From positions 1 to 17,427 of the forward strand of contig DASUZD010000155.1 in the NCBI GenBank assembly GCA_036377055.1: a stretch of DNA of 17,427 nt, given 5' to 3'. The translations under genes were made by a program, and so were the position numbers. How positions within the stretch are numbered: the stretch's first letter is position 1; the number at the start of each line of letters is the position of its first letter. The notes beneath the pieces were generated by a model, which was not told the DNA's origin, did no database searches, and worked only from the letters and a program-made list of their open reading frames with translations. Shown in pieces: positions 1 through 5,985 of the stretch. The stretch comes from DASUZD01 sp036377055. Lineage in GTDB: Bacteria; Actinomycetota; Thermoleophilia; Gaiellales; Gaiellaceae.

Positions 1-327
1 CCGTGGACGCCGTGGCAGATGCTCGGCTGGGCCGCGTGCGGCGCGATCGGCGCGCTGCTGGCGCCGCTCCTCCGCCGCCGGCTCGCGCTCGCGGCCGTGT
101 GCTTCGTCCTCGGCTTCGCGTTCGACTGGCTGCTCGACGCGCAGGAGTGGTGGAGCTACTACCCGCACACGCTCGCAGCCTTCCTGGGCGTCGTCGCGCG
201 TGGGATCTGGTTCGATGTCGCGCACGCGACTGGGAACGGCGTCTTCGCGCTCGTCGCGGGGGCCGAGCTGCGCCGCGTGCTCGAGCGCTACGGGCGGCGC
301 CTGCGAACGGACGTCGTGTGGGCCTGA
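1..327 (+). CDS. ECF transporter S component (3' part, cut by window edge)
   Basis: The reading frame is open from base 1 and ends at TGA 325-327, so this is the last ~108 residues of a gene that starts outside the window. The visible part is an integral membrane protein: hydrophobic stretches cover roughly residues 7-23 and 27-45 and a region near 55-90, with an aromatic 'EWWSYYPHT' loop and the motif 'FDVAHATGN' before a basic tail. This pattern resembles the substrate-binding S subunits of energy-coupling-factor transporters found beside prenyltransferase-repeat and DUF4430 genes in Actinobacteria, where vitamin (probably cobalamin) uptake is proposed. The stop overlaps the GTG of the next gene by 10 bp, so the two are translationally coupled. 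The family call is from remembered similarity; the substrate is inferred. Confidence 0.6.
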   Translation, partial: PWTPWQMLGWAACGAIGALLAPLLRRRLALAAVCFVLGFAFDWLLDAQEWWSYYPHTLAAFLGVVARGIWFDVAHATGNGVFALVAGAELRRVLERYGRRLRTDVVWA

Positions 328-1145
328 AGACCGCCGCGATCGTGCTCGCGCTCGCGGCTCCTCTGGCCTCGCCGACGGCCGGCTCGGTCGCGTACCTGCA
401 AGGGCGACAGTCGTCCGGCGGGGGCTTCGCGGAGCGCGGCGGCGCGCCGAGCGTCTCGCTGACGGCGTGGGCGGTGCTCGGGTTGCGGGCGGCCGGGACG
501 GCGCCGGACGCTGCGACCCGCGCCTACCTGGCGGCGCACGAGGACGAGCTCGCCACGGCGAGCGACCTCGCGCTCGGCATCCTCGGCGAGGTCGCGGCGG
601 GCGGCGACGCGAGCCGGCTGGTCGCGCGCCTGCGGGCGCTGGAGCGCCCGAGCGGCACGATCGGCCCGCTCCTGAACGGGACGATCTGGAGCGTGATCGC
701 GCTCCGGGCCGCGGGCGAGACGGTCCCGCCGGCGACGGTCCGCTACCTCGTGGCGCGGCAGAGCGAGGGCGGGGGCTGGTCGTGGTCGAAAGGCGCCGCT
801 CCCGACTCGAACGACACGGCCGCGGCGATCGAGGCATTGCGCGCCGTCGGCGTCAAGGGGTCGGTCGTGACGCGGGCGGTGCGTTTCCTCCGGCGCTTCC
901 AGCGCCGCGACGGCGGCTTCGAGCTGACGCGCGGCCGCGGCTCGGACTCGCAGTCGACCGCGTGGGCGATCCAGGCGTTCTTCGCCGCCGGCGTGGAGCC
1001 GCCGCGGAACGCGTTCCGCTACCTGGCGCGGATGCGGCGTCCCGACGGGAGCTACCGCTACAGCGCCCGCAGCGGCACGACCCCGGTGTGGGTCACGGCG
1101 CAGGTGCTGCCCGCGCTGGCCGGAAAGCCGTTTCCGCTGCGGTAG
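318..1145 (+). CDS. Secreted prenyltransferase/squalene-oxidase-repeat (alpha/alpha toroid) protein
   Basis: 275 residues from GTG 318, which overlaps the upstream stop. An N-terminal signal-like segment (about residues 4-22, alanine/leucine rich) precedes five helical-hairpin repeats of the type 'YLQGRQSSGGGF...LTAWAVLGLRAAG'. Similar units recur at 'YLVARQSEGGGW', 'FLRRFQRRDGGF' and 'YLARMRRPDGSY', each followed by an Ala/Leu-rich helix. This is the QW-like repeat of terpene cyclases. The catalytic DxDD of squalene-hopene cyclases is absent ('DSND' and 'DSQS' occur instead), so cyclase activity is unlikely. The same toroid forms the alpha domain of transcobalamin and intrinsic factor. Next to an ECF S component, an extracytoplasmic vitamin-capture role is the best inference. 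The fold is well supported; the role is not proven. Confidence 0.75.
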   Translation: MGLKTAAIVLALAAPLASPTAGSVAYLQGRQSSGGGFAERGGAPSVSLTAWAVLGLRAAGTAPDAATRAYLAAHEDELATASDLALGILGEVAAGGDASRLVARLRALERPSGTIGPLLNGTIWSVIALRAAGETVPPATVRYLVARQSEGGGWSWSKGAAPDSNDTAAAIEALRAVGVKGSVVTRAVRFLRRFQRRDGGFELTRGRGSDSQSTAWAIQAFFAAGVEPPRNAFRYLARMRRPDGSYRYSARSGTTPVWVTAQVLPALAGKPFPLR

Positions 1146-1161
1146 GCGGGGCGTACTGCGC

Positions 1162-1180
1162 TTGTGGCTCTGAGCCACAA
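1162..1180. repeat. 19-bp perfect palindrome, copy 1
   Basis: TTGTGGCTC-T-GAGCCACAA: two 9-bp arms around one central base. It sits 16 bp after the stop of the toroid gene and about 70 bp before the next small gene. Related copies lie at 1575-1593 and 1655-1673. Confidence 0.8.
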
Positions 1181-1248
1181 ACCCCCGAACCACGACTCGG
1201 CACGAAGTTGGTACGAACCTGGCCGCCGCTCGTCGCGATCATCGGGGG

Positions 1249-1569
1249 ATGGTCGCGGCCGCGCCACGGTACGACTCGCGGATAGTCGATGCGGTTCGCC
1301 GGCTCGACACGCGCGAGGAGGCTCTCGCGGAAGTCTGCCGCCGAATCGGGGAGGCGGCATGGGAGCTCGAGTTGACGCGCCCGAGCTACGTCCACCTCCG
1401 GCGGCTGCTGCTCGAGAAACGCAGGCGTGAGGACGCGGCGCGGGAGCGGCGTCGAGCGCTCCTGAAGCTCGCGTCCGACATCGAGCGTGACCTTCGGCGC
1501 GGGCGCGTCGTGAACGCGTACGAGGTCGCCGAACGCGTTGCGGAGGTGAGAGAGAAGTGGCCGGTCTAG
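1249..1569 (+). CDS. Small helical hypothetical protein
   Basis: 106 residues, charged and almost entirely predicted helical. The middle ('LRRLLLEKRRREDAARERRRALLKLASDIERDLRRGRVVNA' region, about residues 45-85) is rich in Arg/Glu and could form a coiled coil. There is no signal peptide, membrane segment or cysteine. I do not recognise the family. ATG 1249 follows a run of G (1243-1248), which is a poor ribosome-binding site; no better start lies upstream in frame. The gene is bracketed by palindromes, one upstream and two downstream, so it looks like an independent short transcription unit. The N-terminal part ('ALAEVCRRIGEAAWEL') could be a small DNA-binding or regulatory module, but nothing specific supports that. 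Confidence 0.5.
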   Translation: MVAAAPRYDSRIVDAVRRLDTREEALAEVCRRIGEAAWELELTRPSYVHLRRLLLEKRRREDAARERRRALLKLASDIERDLRRGRVVNAYEVAERVAEVREKWPV

Positions 1570-1574
1570 ACGAG

Positions 1575-1593
1575 TTGTGGCTCAGAGCCACAA
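1575..1593. repeat. 19-bp perfect palindrome, copy 2
   Basis: TTGTGGCTC-A-GAGCCACAA, identical to copy 1 except for the central base. It begins 5 bp after the stop of the 1249-1569 gene, a terminator-like placement, but no T tract follows. Confidence 0.8.
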
Positions 1594-1601
1594 GGTGGGT
1601 T

Positions 1602-1637
1602 TGGCCCGGCGCTTCGGCTCGAATCGAGCCGCCGGGT
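1602..1637. other. Inverted repeat (stable hairpin) between palindromes 2 and 3
   Basis: GGCTCG (1615-1620) and CGAGCC (1625-1630) form a tight inner stem, with outer CCCGG/CCGGG arms extending it. Together with the flanking palindromes it makes this 100-bp interval dense in secondary structure. A role in termination or as a repeat-element body is possible. Confidence 0.45.
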
Positions 1638-1654
1638 GGGCCCCGCGCGGGAGT

Positions 1655-1673
1655 TAGTGGCTCTGAGCCACAA
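1655..1673. repeat. 19-bp palindrome, copy 3 (one mismatch)
   Basis: The core GTGGCTC-T-GAGCCAC (1657-1671) is perfect. The outer left arm has TA where copies 1 and 2 have TT. It lies upstream of the ABC-F leader region. Confidence 0.75.
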
Positions 1674-1704
1674 GCGTTGTACGGCCCGGCGAGCGCTCGT
1701 GGTC

Positions 1705-1748
1705 TAGTCTTCCGGGCGGCGCTCCGGCGCCCGACCATGACGGACTGA
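1705..1748 (+). promoter_or_regulatory. Possible ABC-F promoter and leader (weak)
   Basis: TAGTCT (1705-1710) fits the actinobacterial -10 pattern TANNNT and would give a leader of about 108 nt before the ABC-F start. The leader contains a 6-bp hairpin (CGGGCG 1713-1718 with CGCCCG 1728-1733) directly followed by a three-codon reading frame, ATG-ACG-GAC-TGA (1737-1748). Ribosome-mediated attenuation through short upstream frames is known for antibiotic-resistance ABC-F genes. Its application here is speculative. Confidence 0.25.
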
Positions 1749-1811
1749 CGCGACCGACCACGTCCTTGCGCCGCCGCGGCCCTCGGCACGCGCGCGCGCA
1801 CCGTCCCCGTC

Positions 1812-1817
1812 AGGAGG
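1812..1817 (+). promoter_or_regulatory. Consensus ribosome-binding site that points to an ATC start
   Basis: AGGAGG lies 7 nt before ATC 1825. The reading frame from this ATC restores the first beta-strand expected of an ABC-F protein. No ATG, GTG or TTG occurs in this frame between the upstream stop (1738-1740) and GTG 1876. Confidence 0.6.
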
Positions 1818-1824
1818 TCGACCG

Positions 1825-3381
1825 ATCGGCGCCCTCGCCGCGATCGAGATCACGAAGCACCACGGCCCTCAGCTTGTGCTCGGCGGCGTCAGCCTGTCGC
1901 TCTCGCCGGAGAGCCGCGTCGGCCTCGTCGGGCCGAACGGGATTGGCAAGTCGACGCTGCTTCGGATCCTCGCAGGGCTCGAGGAGCCGGACACCGGCGC
2001 CGTCCGCCGCTCGCCGCCGAGCCTCGCCGTCGGCTACCTCCCGCAGGAGCACGACGTGCGGCCCGACGAGACGCTGCGCGGGTACCTCGCGCGGCGGACC
2101 GGCGTGGCCGAGGCGGAGGCGAGGCTCGACGCGCTCGCGCAAAGGCTCGCGGACGAGCCGTCCCTCGCGGCCGACTATGCGGACGCGCTCGACCGCTTCC
2201 TCGCGCTCGGCGGCGACGACCTCGACGCGCGGGCCGCAGCCGTCCTCGCCGAGGTCGGGCTCGCCGCGAAGCCGCTCGACGAGCCGCTCGCCGCGCTCTC
2301 CGGCGGCGAGGCGGCACGCGCCGCCCTCGCCGGGATCCTGCTCGCGCGCTTCGACGTCTTCCTGCTCGACGAGCCGACGAACGACCTCGACTTCGCCGGG
2401 CTCGCGCTGCTCGAGCGCTTCGTCGCCGACCTCCGCGGCGCCGTGCTCGTCGTCTCGCACGACCGCAGCTTCCTCGACCGGACGGTGACGAGGATCGTCG
2501 AGCTCGACGAGGGCTCGCGCCGCGCGGTCGAGTACGGGGGCGGCTGGAGCGAGTACGAGGCGGCCCAGGCCGCCGCTCGCCGGCGCCACTACGACGCGTA
2601 CGACGTGTACGTCGGCGAGCGCGAGCGGATCGAGACGCAGCTGCGGCGGATGCAACAGTGGGAGGAGCGCGGCTACGGGCAGGGGCGGAAGAAGAAGAAG
2701 ACGAAGGACATCCGGAAGGCGTACGCCGGCCGGATCAAGCGGCTGGAGCGGGTCGAGAAGCCGTTCGAGGCGTGGGAGCTGCACCTCGAGCTGGGCTCGC
2801 AGAGACGGAGCGGCGACGTCGTCGCCAGGCTCGAACGCGCAGTGGTCGAGCGCGGGTCGTTCCGGCTCGGGCCGATCGACCTCGCCGTCGGGTGGCGCGA
2901 CCGGCTCGCGATCCTCGGGGCGAACGGGAGCGGGAAGACGACGCTGCTCCGGGCGCTCCTCGGCGAGCTGCCGCTCAGCGCCGGCCGGCGGACGCTCGGG
3001 TCGGGCGTCGTCCTCGGCGAGCTCGAGCAGGAGCGCTCGCGCTTCGCCGGCGGCGCGCTCCTGTCCGAGTTCGTCGACGCGGCGCGGATTCCGCCCGAGG
3101 ACGCGCGGACGCTGCTGGCGAAGTTCGGCCTCGGCGCCGACGACGTCCACCGCGCGGGCGCGTCGCTCTCGCCCGGCGAGCGCACGCGCGCGACGCTCGC
3201 GCTCCTCGCAGCACGCGGCGTGAACTGCCTCGTCCTCGACGAGCCGACGAACCACCTCGACGTCCCCGCGATCGAGGAGCTCGAAAGCGCTCTCGCCCGT
3301 TTCGACGGCACGGTCCTCCTCGTCACGCACGACCGGCGCTTTCTCGAGCGCTTCGCGGCTACGCGGACCCTGGAGCTGTGA
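1825..3381 (+). CDS. ABC-F family ATPase (ribosome-associated, two ABC domains)
   Basis: Cytosolic protein of ~518 residues from ATC 1825. The first conventional start, GTG 1876, would delete 17 residues including the 'AAIEITKHHG' strand that normally opens ABC-F proteins. Domain 1: Walker A 'GPNGIGKS' (~36-43), signature 'LSGGE' (~158), 'DEPTND' (~182), H-loop 'SHDR'. A charged linker (~218-315) contains the lysine-rich 'GRKKKKTKD'. Domain 2: Walker A 'GANGSGKT' (~365), signature 'LSPGE' (~448), 'DEPTNH' (~472), 'THDR'. Both catalytic glutamates are present and there are no membrane segments, so this is an ABC-F translation factor or resistance protein, not a transporter. It stops right after domain 2, with no C-terminal extension. 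Housekeeping versus antibiotic-protection role cannot be settled. It overlaps the convergent minus-strand gene by 23 bp. Confidence 0.9.
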   Translation: MGALAAIEITKHHGPQLVLGGVSLSLSPESRVGLVGPNGIGKSTLLRILAGLEEPDTGAVRRSPPSLAVGYLPQEHDVRPDETLRGYLARRTGVAEAEARLDALAQRLADEPSLAADYADALDRFLALGGDDLDARAAAVLAEVGLAAKPLDEPLAALSGGEAARAALAGILLARFDVFLLDEPTNDLDFAGLALLERFVADLRGAVLVVSHDRSFLDRTVTRIVELDEGSRRAVEYGGGWSEYEAAQAAARRRHYDAYDVYVGERERIETQLRRMQQWEERGYGQGRKKKKTKDIRKAYAGRIKRLERVEKPFEAWELHLELGSQRRSGDVVARLERAVVERGSFRLGPIDLAVGWRDRLAILGANGSGKTTLLRALLGELPLSAGRRTLGSGVVLGELEQERSRFAGGALLSEFVDAARIPPEDARTLLAKFGLGADDVHRAGASLSPGERTRATLALLAARGVNCLVLDEPTNHLDVPAIEELESALARFDGTVLLVTHDRRFLERFAATRTLEL

Positions 3382-4105
3382 CGAAGCCGGGCTCCGGCCG
3401 CTCGAGCCGGCCGTCCGCCACGAGCCGCTCGACGAAGCCTGGCTCGAAGAGCCACCGCCAGCTGAACCACTTGCGCTCGATCTCCCGCTCGGTCGCGACG
3501 ACCGCCGCTCGTACCGCGGCGACGACGAGATCGTCCAGCCCGCCGTCCGGCGACGGCTCCGGATACGCGTCGTCGTAGCGGAGGTACGCGTCGCCGCGGC
3601 GCACGACGGCGCCGACGCGGAGGAGCGGCGAGAGGACGAGCTTCACCTCCTTCGGCTTGAGCCCGAGCTCGACGTGCAGGTCTTCCTTCGCTGAGGGGCC
3701 GGCGTTCGCGAGGTGGCCGAGCACGCGCGTCCAGTCCGGATCCGCGCGTTCCACCCGTGCGAGCTCGGCGCGGAGGATCGGGTCGGCGAGGGCGCGTGTG
3801 TCGTCGCTCAGCAGCATCGACTTGCCGTTGTGGATCCACAGCTCGTGGATGTCCGGCCGCCTCGCGAGGTCGAAGTACCACGGGTACTTCGTCGCCGGCC
3901 ACTCCGCGAAGCCGCCGCGGCCGGCGAGGTACGGCTCCTCGTGGCAGGCGCCGAAGAAGCTCGGCAAAGCGGAGTCCGGCGTTCGCGTGAGGAGGCCGCG
4001 CGCGCGGACGAAGTCGTGGGTCTCGTCGAGGCTCGCCAGGGCGCGGTCGGGCGTCAGCCGGAGCTCGCGCACCCGACGCTCCTCCAGCTCCCGGAGGCCG
4101 CTCAT
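3359..4105 (-). CDS. Winged-helix protein, possibly AlkZ-related
   Basis: 248 residues from ATG 4105 (a further upstream start would overlap the divergent gene). The N-terminal third contains 'DFVRARGLLTRTPDSALPSFF' and an aromatic block 'WPATKYPWYFDL'. The centre has 'NGKSMLLSDDTRALADPIL'. It continues into a winged-helix-like unit ('LGHLANAGPSAKEDLHVELGLKPKEVKLVLSPLLRVGAVVRRGDAYLR'). This layout recalls AlkZ-related proteins, a sister group of the crosslink-repair DNA glycosylases AlkZ/YcaQ, but I do not see the catalytic QxQ-type motif, so a glycosylase activity should not be assumed. No signal peptide or membrane segment. It is read divergently from the CinA-type gene from a 22-bp spacer, and convergently overlaps the ABC-F gene by 23 bp. 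Confidence 0.7.
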   Translation of the reverse strand: MSGLRELEERRVRELRLTPDRALASLDETHDFVRARGLLTRTPDSALPSFFGACHEEPYLAGRGGFAEWPATKYPWYFDLARRPDIHELWIHNGKSMLLSDDTRALADPILRAELARVERADPDWTRVLGHLANAGPSAKEDLHVELGLKPKEVKLVLSPLLRVGAVVRRGDAYLRYDDAYPEPSPDGGLDDLVVAAVRAAVVATEREIERKWFSWRWLFEPGFVERLVADGRLERPEPGFVTAPGSA

Positions 4106-4111
4106 GCCGCT

Positions 4112-4119
4112 CGTATACT
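4112..4119. promoter_or_regulatory. Symmetric -10 element serving two divergent leaderless genes
   Basis: CGTATACT contains the palindrome GTATAC. On the plus strand it reads TATACT (4114-4119), 8 nt before ATG 4128. On the minus strand it reads TATACG (4117-4112), 6 nt before ATG 4105, placing the transcription start on the initiation codon. No -35 consensus or ribosome-binding site is visible on either side. Confidence 0.6.
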
Positions 4120-4127
4120 CGCCGAGG

Positions 4128-4844
4128 ATGGCCTCGGCGACCATCCTCACGATCGGGAACGAGCTCGTCTCCGGCGACGTCGCGAACACGAACGCGTCCT
4201 GGCTCGCGCGGCGGCTCGAGGCGCTCGGCGTCTCGGTCGACCTGATGGCCGCGCTTCCGGACGAGATCGACGTGATCGCCGAGTTCGTGCGCCACTACGC
4301 GCCGCGGTCCGACTACCTGCTCGTCACCGGCGGGCTCGGCGGGACGCCGGACGACCTCACGCGCGAGTCGATCGCCGCGGCGTTCGAGGTCGACCGGGAG
4401 CCGATTCCGGATCTGGCCGATCGCCTGCGCGCGCGCTTCGCGTGGGATCCCGAGTACGCGGCGCGCTGGGCCGACCTCCCGGCCGGGAGCCGGCCGCTCG
4501 AGAACCCGCTCGGCGGCGCGCCCGGCTTCGTGCTCGAGAACGTCTACGTCATGCCGGGTCTCCCGGCCGAGATGGAGGCGATGTTCCTCACCCTCGAGGA
4601 CGAGCTTCGCAGCGAGCGGCCGATCGGCTCGTGGCGGCGGCGCTTCGCGACCGGCGAGAGCCGAATCGTCGGCGTGCTCGTCGAGGCCGGCGAGCGGTTC
4701 CCGAGCGTGCTCGTGGGGTCGTACCCGAGCTTCGCCGACGGCACGAGCGAGGTCGAGGTGGTCGTCAAGTCGAGCGACGCCGCCGAGCTCGAGGCGGCGG
4801 TGGGGTGGATCGAGGAGGCGCTCGAGGCGGCGACGCGCCGCTAG
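4128..4844 (+). CDS. CinA-type molybdopterin-binding-domain protein (COG1058)
   Basis: 238 residues from ATG 4128. It opens with 'ILTIGNELVSGDVANTNASWLARRLEALGVSV', the hallmark of the MoaB/Mog-like fold in CinA proteins, followed by 'LLVTGGLGGTPDDLTRESIAAAF' (compare GGLGPT-DD-T in the family) and 'FVLENVYVMPGLPAEMEAMF'. The length equals the COG1058 domain plus its small alpha/beta tail. The PncC nicotinamide-nucleotide amidase domain found in full-length CinA is missing, so this is the stand-alone form, whose proposed activity is on pyridine-nucleotide breakdown products (established only for some members). It is expected to be cytosolic. Its TAG stop shares the CTAG tetranucleotide with the stop of the opposing oxidoreductase. 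Confidence 0.88.
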   Translation: MASATILTIGNELVSGDVANTNASWLARRLEALGVSVDLMAALPDEIDVIAEFVRHYAPRSDYLLVTGGLGGTPDDLTRESIAAAFEVDREPIPDLADRLRARFAWDPEYAARWADLPAGSRPLENPLGGAPGFVLENVYVMPGLPAEMEAMFLTLEDELRSERPIGSWRRRFATGESRIVGVLVEAGERFPSVLVGSYPSFADGTSEVEVVVKSSDAAELEAAVGWIEEALEAATRR

Positions 4845-5782
4845 CGCGCCAGCTCGCGGCCGATCAGCCTGACCGGCTCCAGGTCCTCGTGCACGAGGTG
4901 CTGGAGCATGACGCGGTCGACGCCCGTCGCCTCGATCTCTTTGAGGCGCTCGCCGACCTCGTCGACGGAACCGACGAGCGACGCCTTCGAGTAGTGGGAC
5001 ACCCAGTCGTCGAAGCTTGCGTCGCGCGGCTGGCGTTCGTAGACGACCCGGGCGCGCTCGAGCGCTTCGGCGCGCGTCTCGCCGACGACGAGGCCGGTCA
5101 TCAGCGAGAAGCGCATCGTCTGGGGGTCGCGCTGCTCGTCGCGGAGCACTTCGGCGAGGCGCTGCTTGCGCTCGCGGAGCTCGTCGGTCGTCGCGAAGGT
5201 CGTGTTGTACTCGTCGGCCCAGCGCACCGCCGGGCGGAGCGTCCCCGGCTTGCCCGAGCCCCCGACGATCAGCGGCGGCCGAGGCTGCTGGACGGGACGC
5301 GGGAGCGCGGTCAGGCCGCGGAGCCGGTAGTGCCGGCCCTCGAAGTCGAGGCGGTCCTCTGTCCAGGAACGCGCGACGATCTCGAGCTGCTCGGCGAGCA
5401 TCGCGACCCGCTCGCTCGTCGGCGGGAACGGGAACCCGTACTGCTCGTGCTCCGGGACCATCCAGCCGGCGCCGAGGCCGAGCTCGACGCGTCCTTGCGA
5501 GACGTGGTCGGCGGTGACGACTGCCTTGGCGAGCACCGACGGGTGGCGGAACGTGGCCGGCGAGACGAGCGTCCCGAGCCGGAGCGTGGTTGTCTGCGTC
5601 GCGAGCGCGGCGATCTGCGTCCACGCGTCGAGCGAGCCGGCGCGGTCGGGCGCCGTGAACGAGACGTAGTGGTCGGAGCGGAACATCGTCCCGACGCCGT
5701 GCTCCTCGCACGCCCGCGCGAGCGCGAGCCACTGCTCCCACGTCACGCCCTCCTGCCCCTCGATCATCAGCGCCAGCTCCAC
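4841..5782 (-). CDS. LLM-class F420-dependent oxidoreductase
   Basis: 313 residues from GTG 5782. This gives the family-typical N-terminus 'ELALMIEGQEGVTWEQW'; ATG 5767 is the alternative. Family motifs are 'MFRSDHY', 'LRLGTLVSPATFRHP', 'LAKAVVTADHVSQGRVELGLGAGW', 'PPLIVGGSGKPGTLR' and a C-terminal 'LVGSVDEVGERLKEIEATGVDRVMLQ'. This is the TIM-barrel luciferase-like monooxygenase fold, which in Actinobacteria usually binds F420 instead of FMN. Cytosolic; substrate unknown. A -10 box TAGGCT sits 7 nt before the GTG, so the transcript is probably leaderless. Its stop codon overlaps the stop of the CinA-type gene (CTAG, 4841-4844). Confidence 0.9.
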   Translation of the reverse strand: MELALMIEGQEGVTWEQWLALARACEEHGVGTMFRSDHYVSFTAPDRAGSLDAWTQIAALATQTTTLRLGTLVSPATFRHPSVLAKAVVTADHVSQGRVELGLGAGWMVPEHEQYGFPFPPTSERVAMLAEQLEIVARSWTEDRLDFEGRHYRLRGLTALPRPVQQPRPPLIVGGSGKPGTLRPAVRWADEYNTTFATTDELRERKQRLAEVLRDEQRDPQTMRFSLMTGLVVGETRAEALERARVVYERQPRDASFDDWVSHYSKASLVGSVDEVGERLKEIEATGVDRVMLQHLVHEDLEPVRLIGRELAR

Positions 5783-5789
5783 GAGCCGG

Positions 5790-5795
5790 AGCCTA
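5790..5795 (-). promoter_or_regulatory. -10 box of the LLM oxidoreductase gene
   Basis: TAGGCT on the minus strand, 7 nt before GTG 5782. The same hexamer stands 6 nt before the M23 peptidase start, in a leaderless arrangement. Confidence 0.45.
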
Positions 5796-5814
5796 TCGCC
5801 GCCCCGCCGAGCCG

Positions 5815-5925
5815 CCGGGGACAGTCCCCGCTGTCGGCGAGCGCCACGGCCGGGGCGAACACCGGGGACAGTCCCCGCTGTCGCCGACCGCCACGGCCGG
5901 GCCGAACACCGGGGACAGTCCCCGC
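5815..5925. repeat. 47-bp tandem repeat, ~2.3 copies, with a 15-bp palindrome in each
   Basis: Palindromes CGGGGAC-A-GTCCCCG occur at 5816-5830, 5863-5877 and 5910-5924, exactly 47 bp apart. The intervening 'CTGTCG..GA.CGCCACGGCCGGG.CGAACAC' units match with a few substitutions. The array fills most of the 203-bp gap between the divergently oriented oxidoreductase and helicase genes. Confidence 0.9.
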
Positions 5926-5972
5926 CGGCTCGAAGCGACACGGCCCGAAAGGTGACGCGGGGGAGGGGTCGC

Positions 5973-5978
5973 TAGCAT
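5973..5978 (+). promoter_or_regulatory. -10 box of the pcrA-eis operon
   Basis: TAGCAT, 7 nt before ATG 5986. The only purine-rich stretch (GGGGGAGGGG, 5958-5967) is too far upstream to act as a ribosome-binding site, which favours a leaderless transcript. Confidence 0.5.
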
Positions 5979-5985
5979 CGCCTCG

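Noticed and set aside
2673..5741. Very long minus-strand open frame (~1000 residues) across the ABC-F, AlkZ-like, CinA-type and LLM genes
   Set aside because: Arg/Ala/Pro-rich shadow of genuine genes in GC-rich DNA; no domain is recognisable, and the real genes carry complete motifs.
5815..5925. CRISPR array
   Set aside because: Only ~2.3 units, the 'spacers' are nearly identical to each other, and there are no cas genes.
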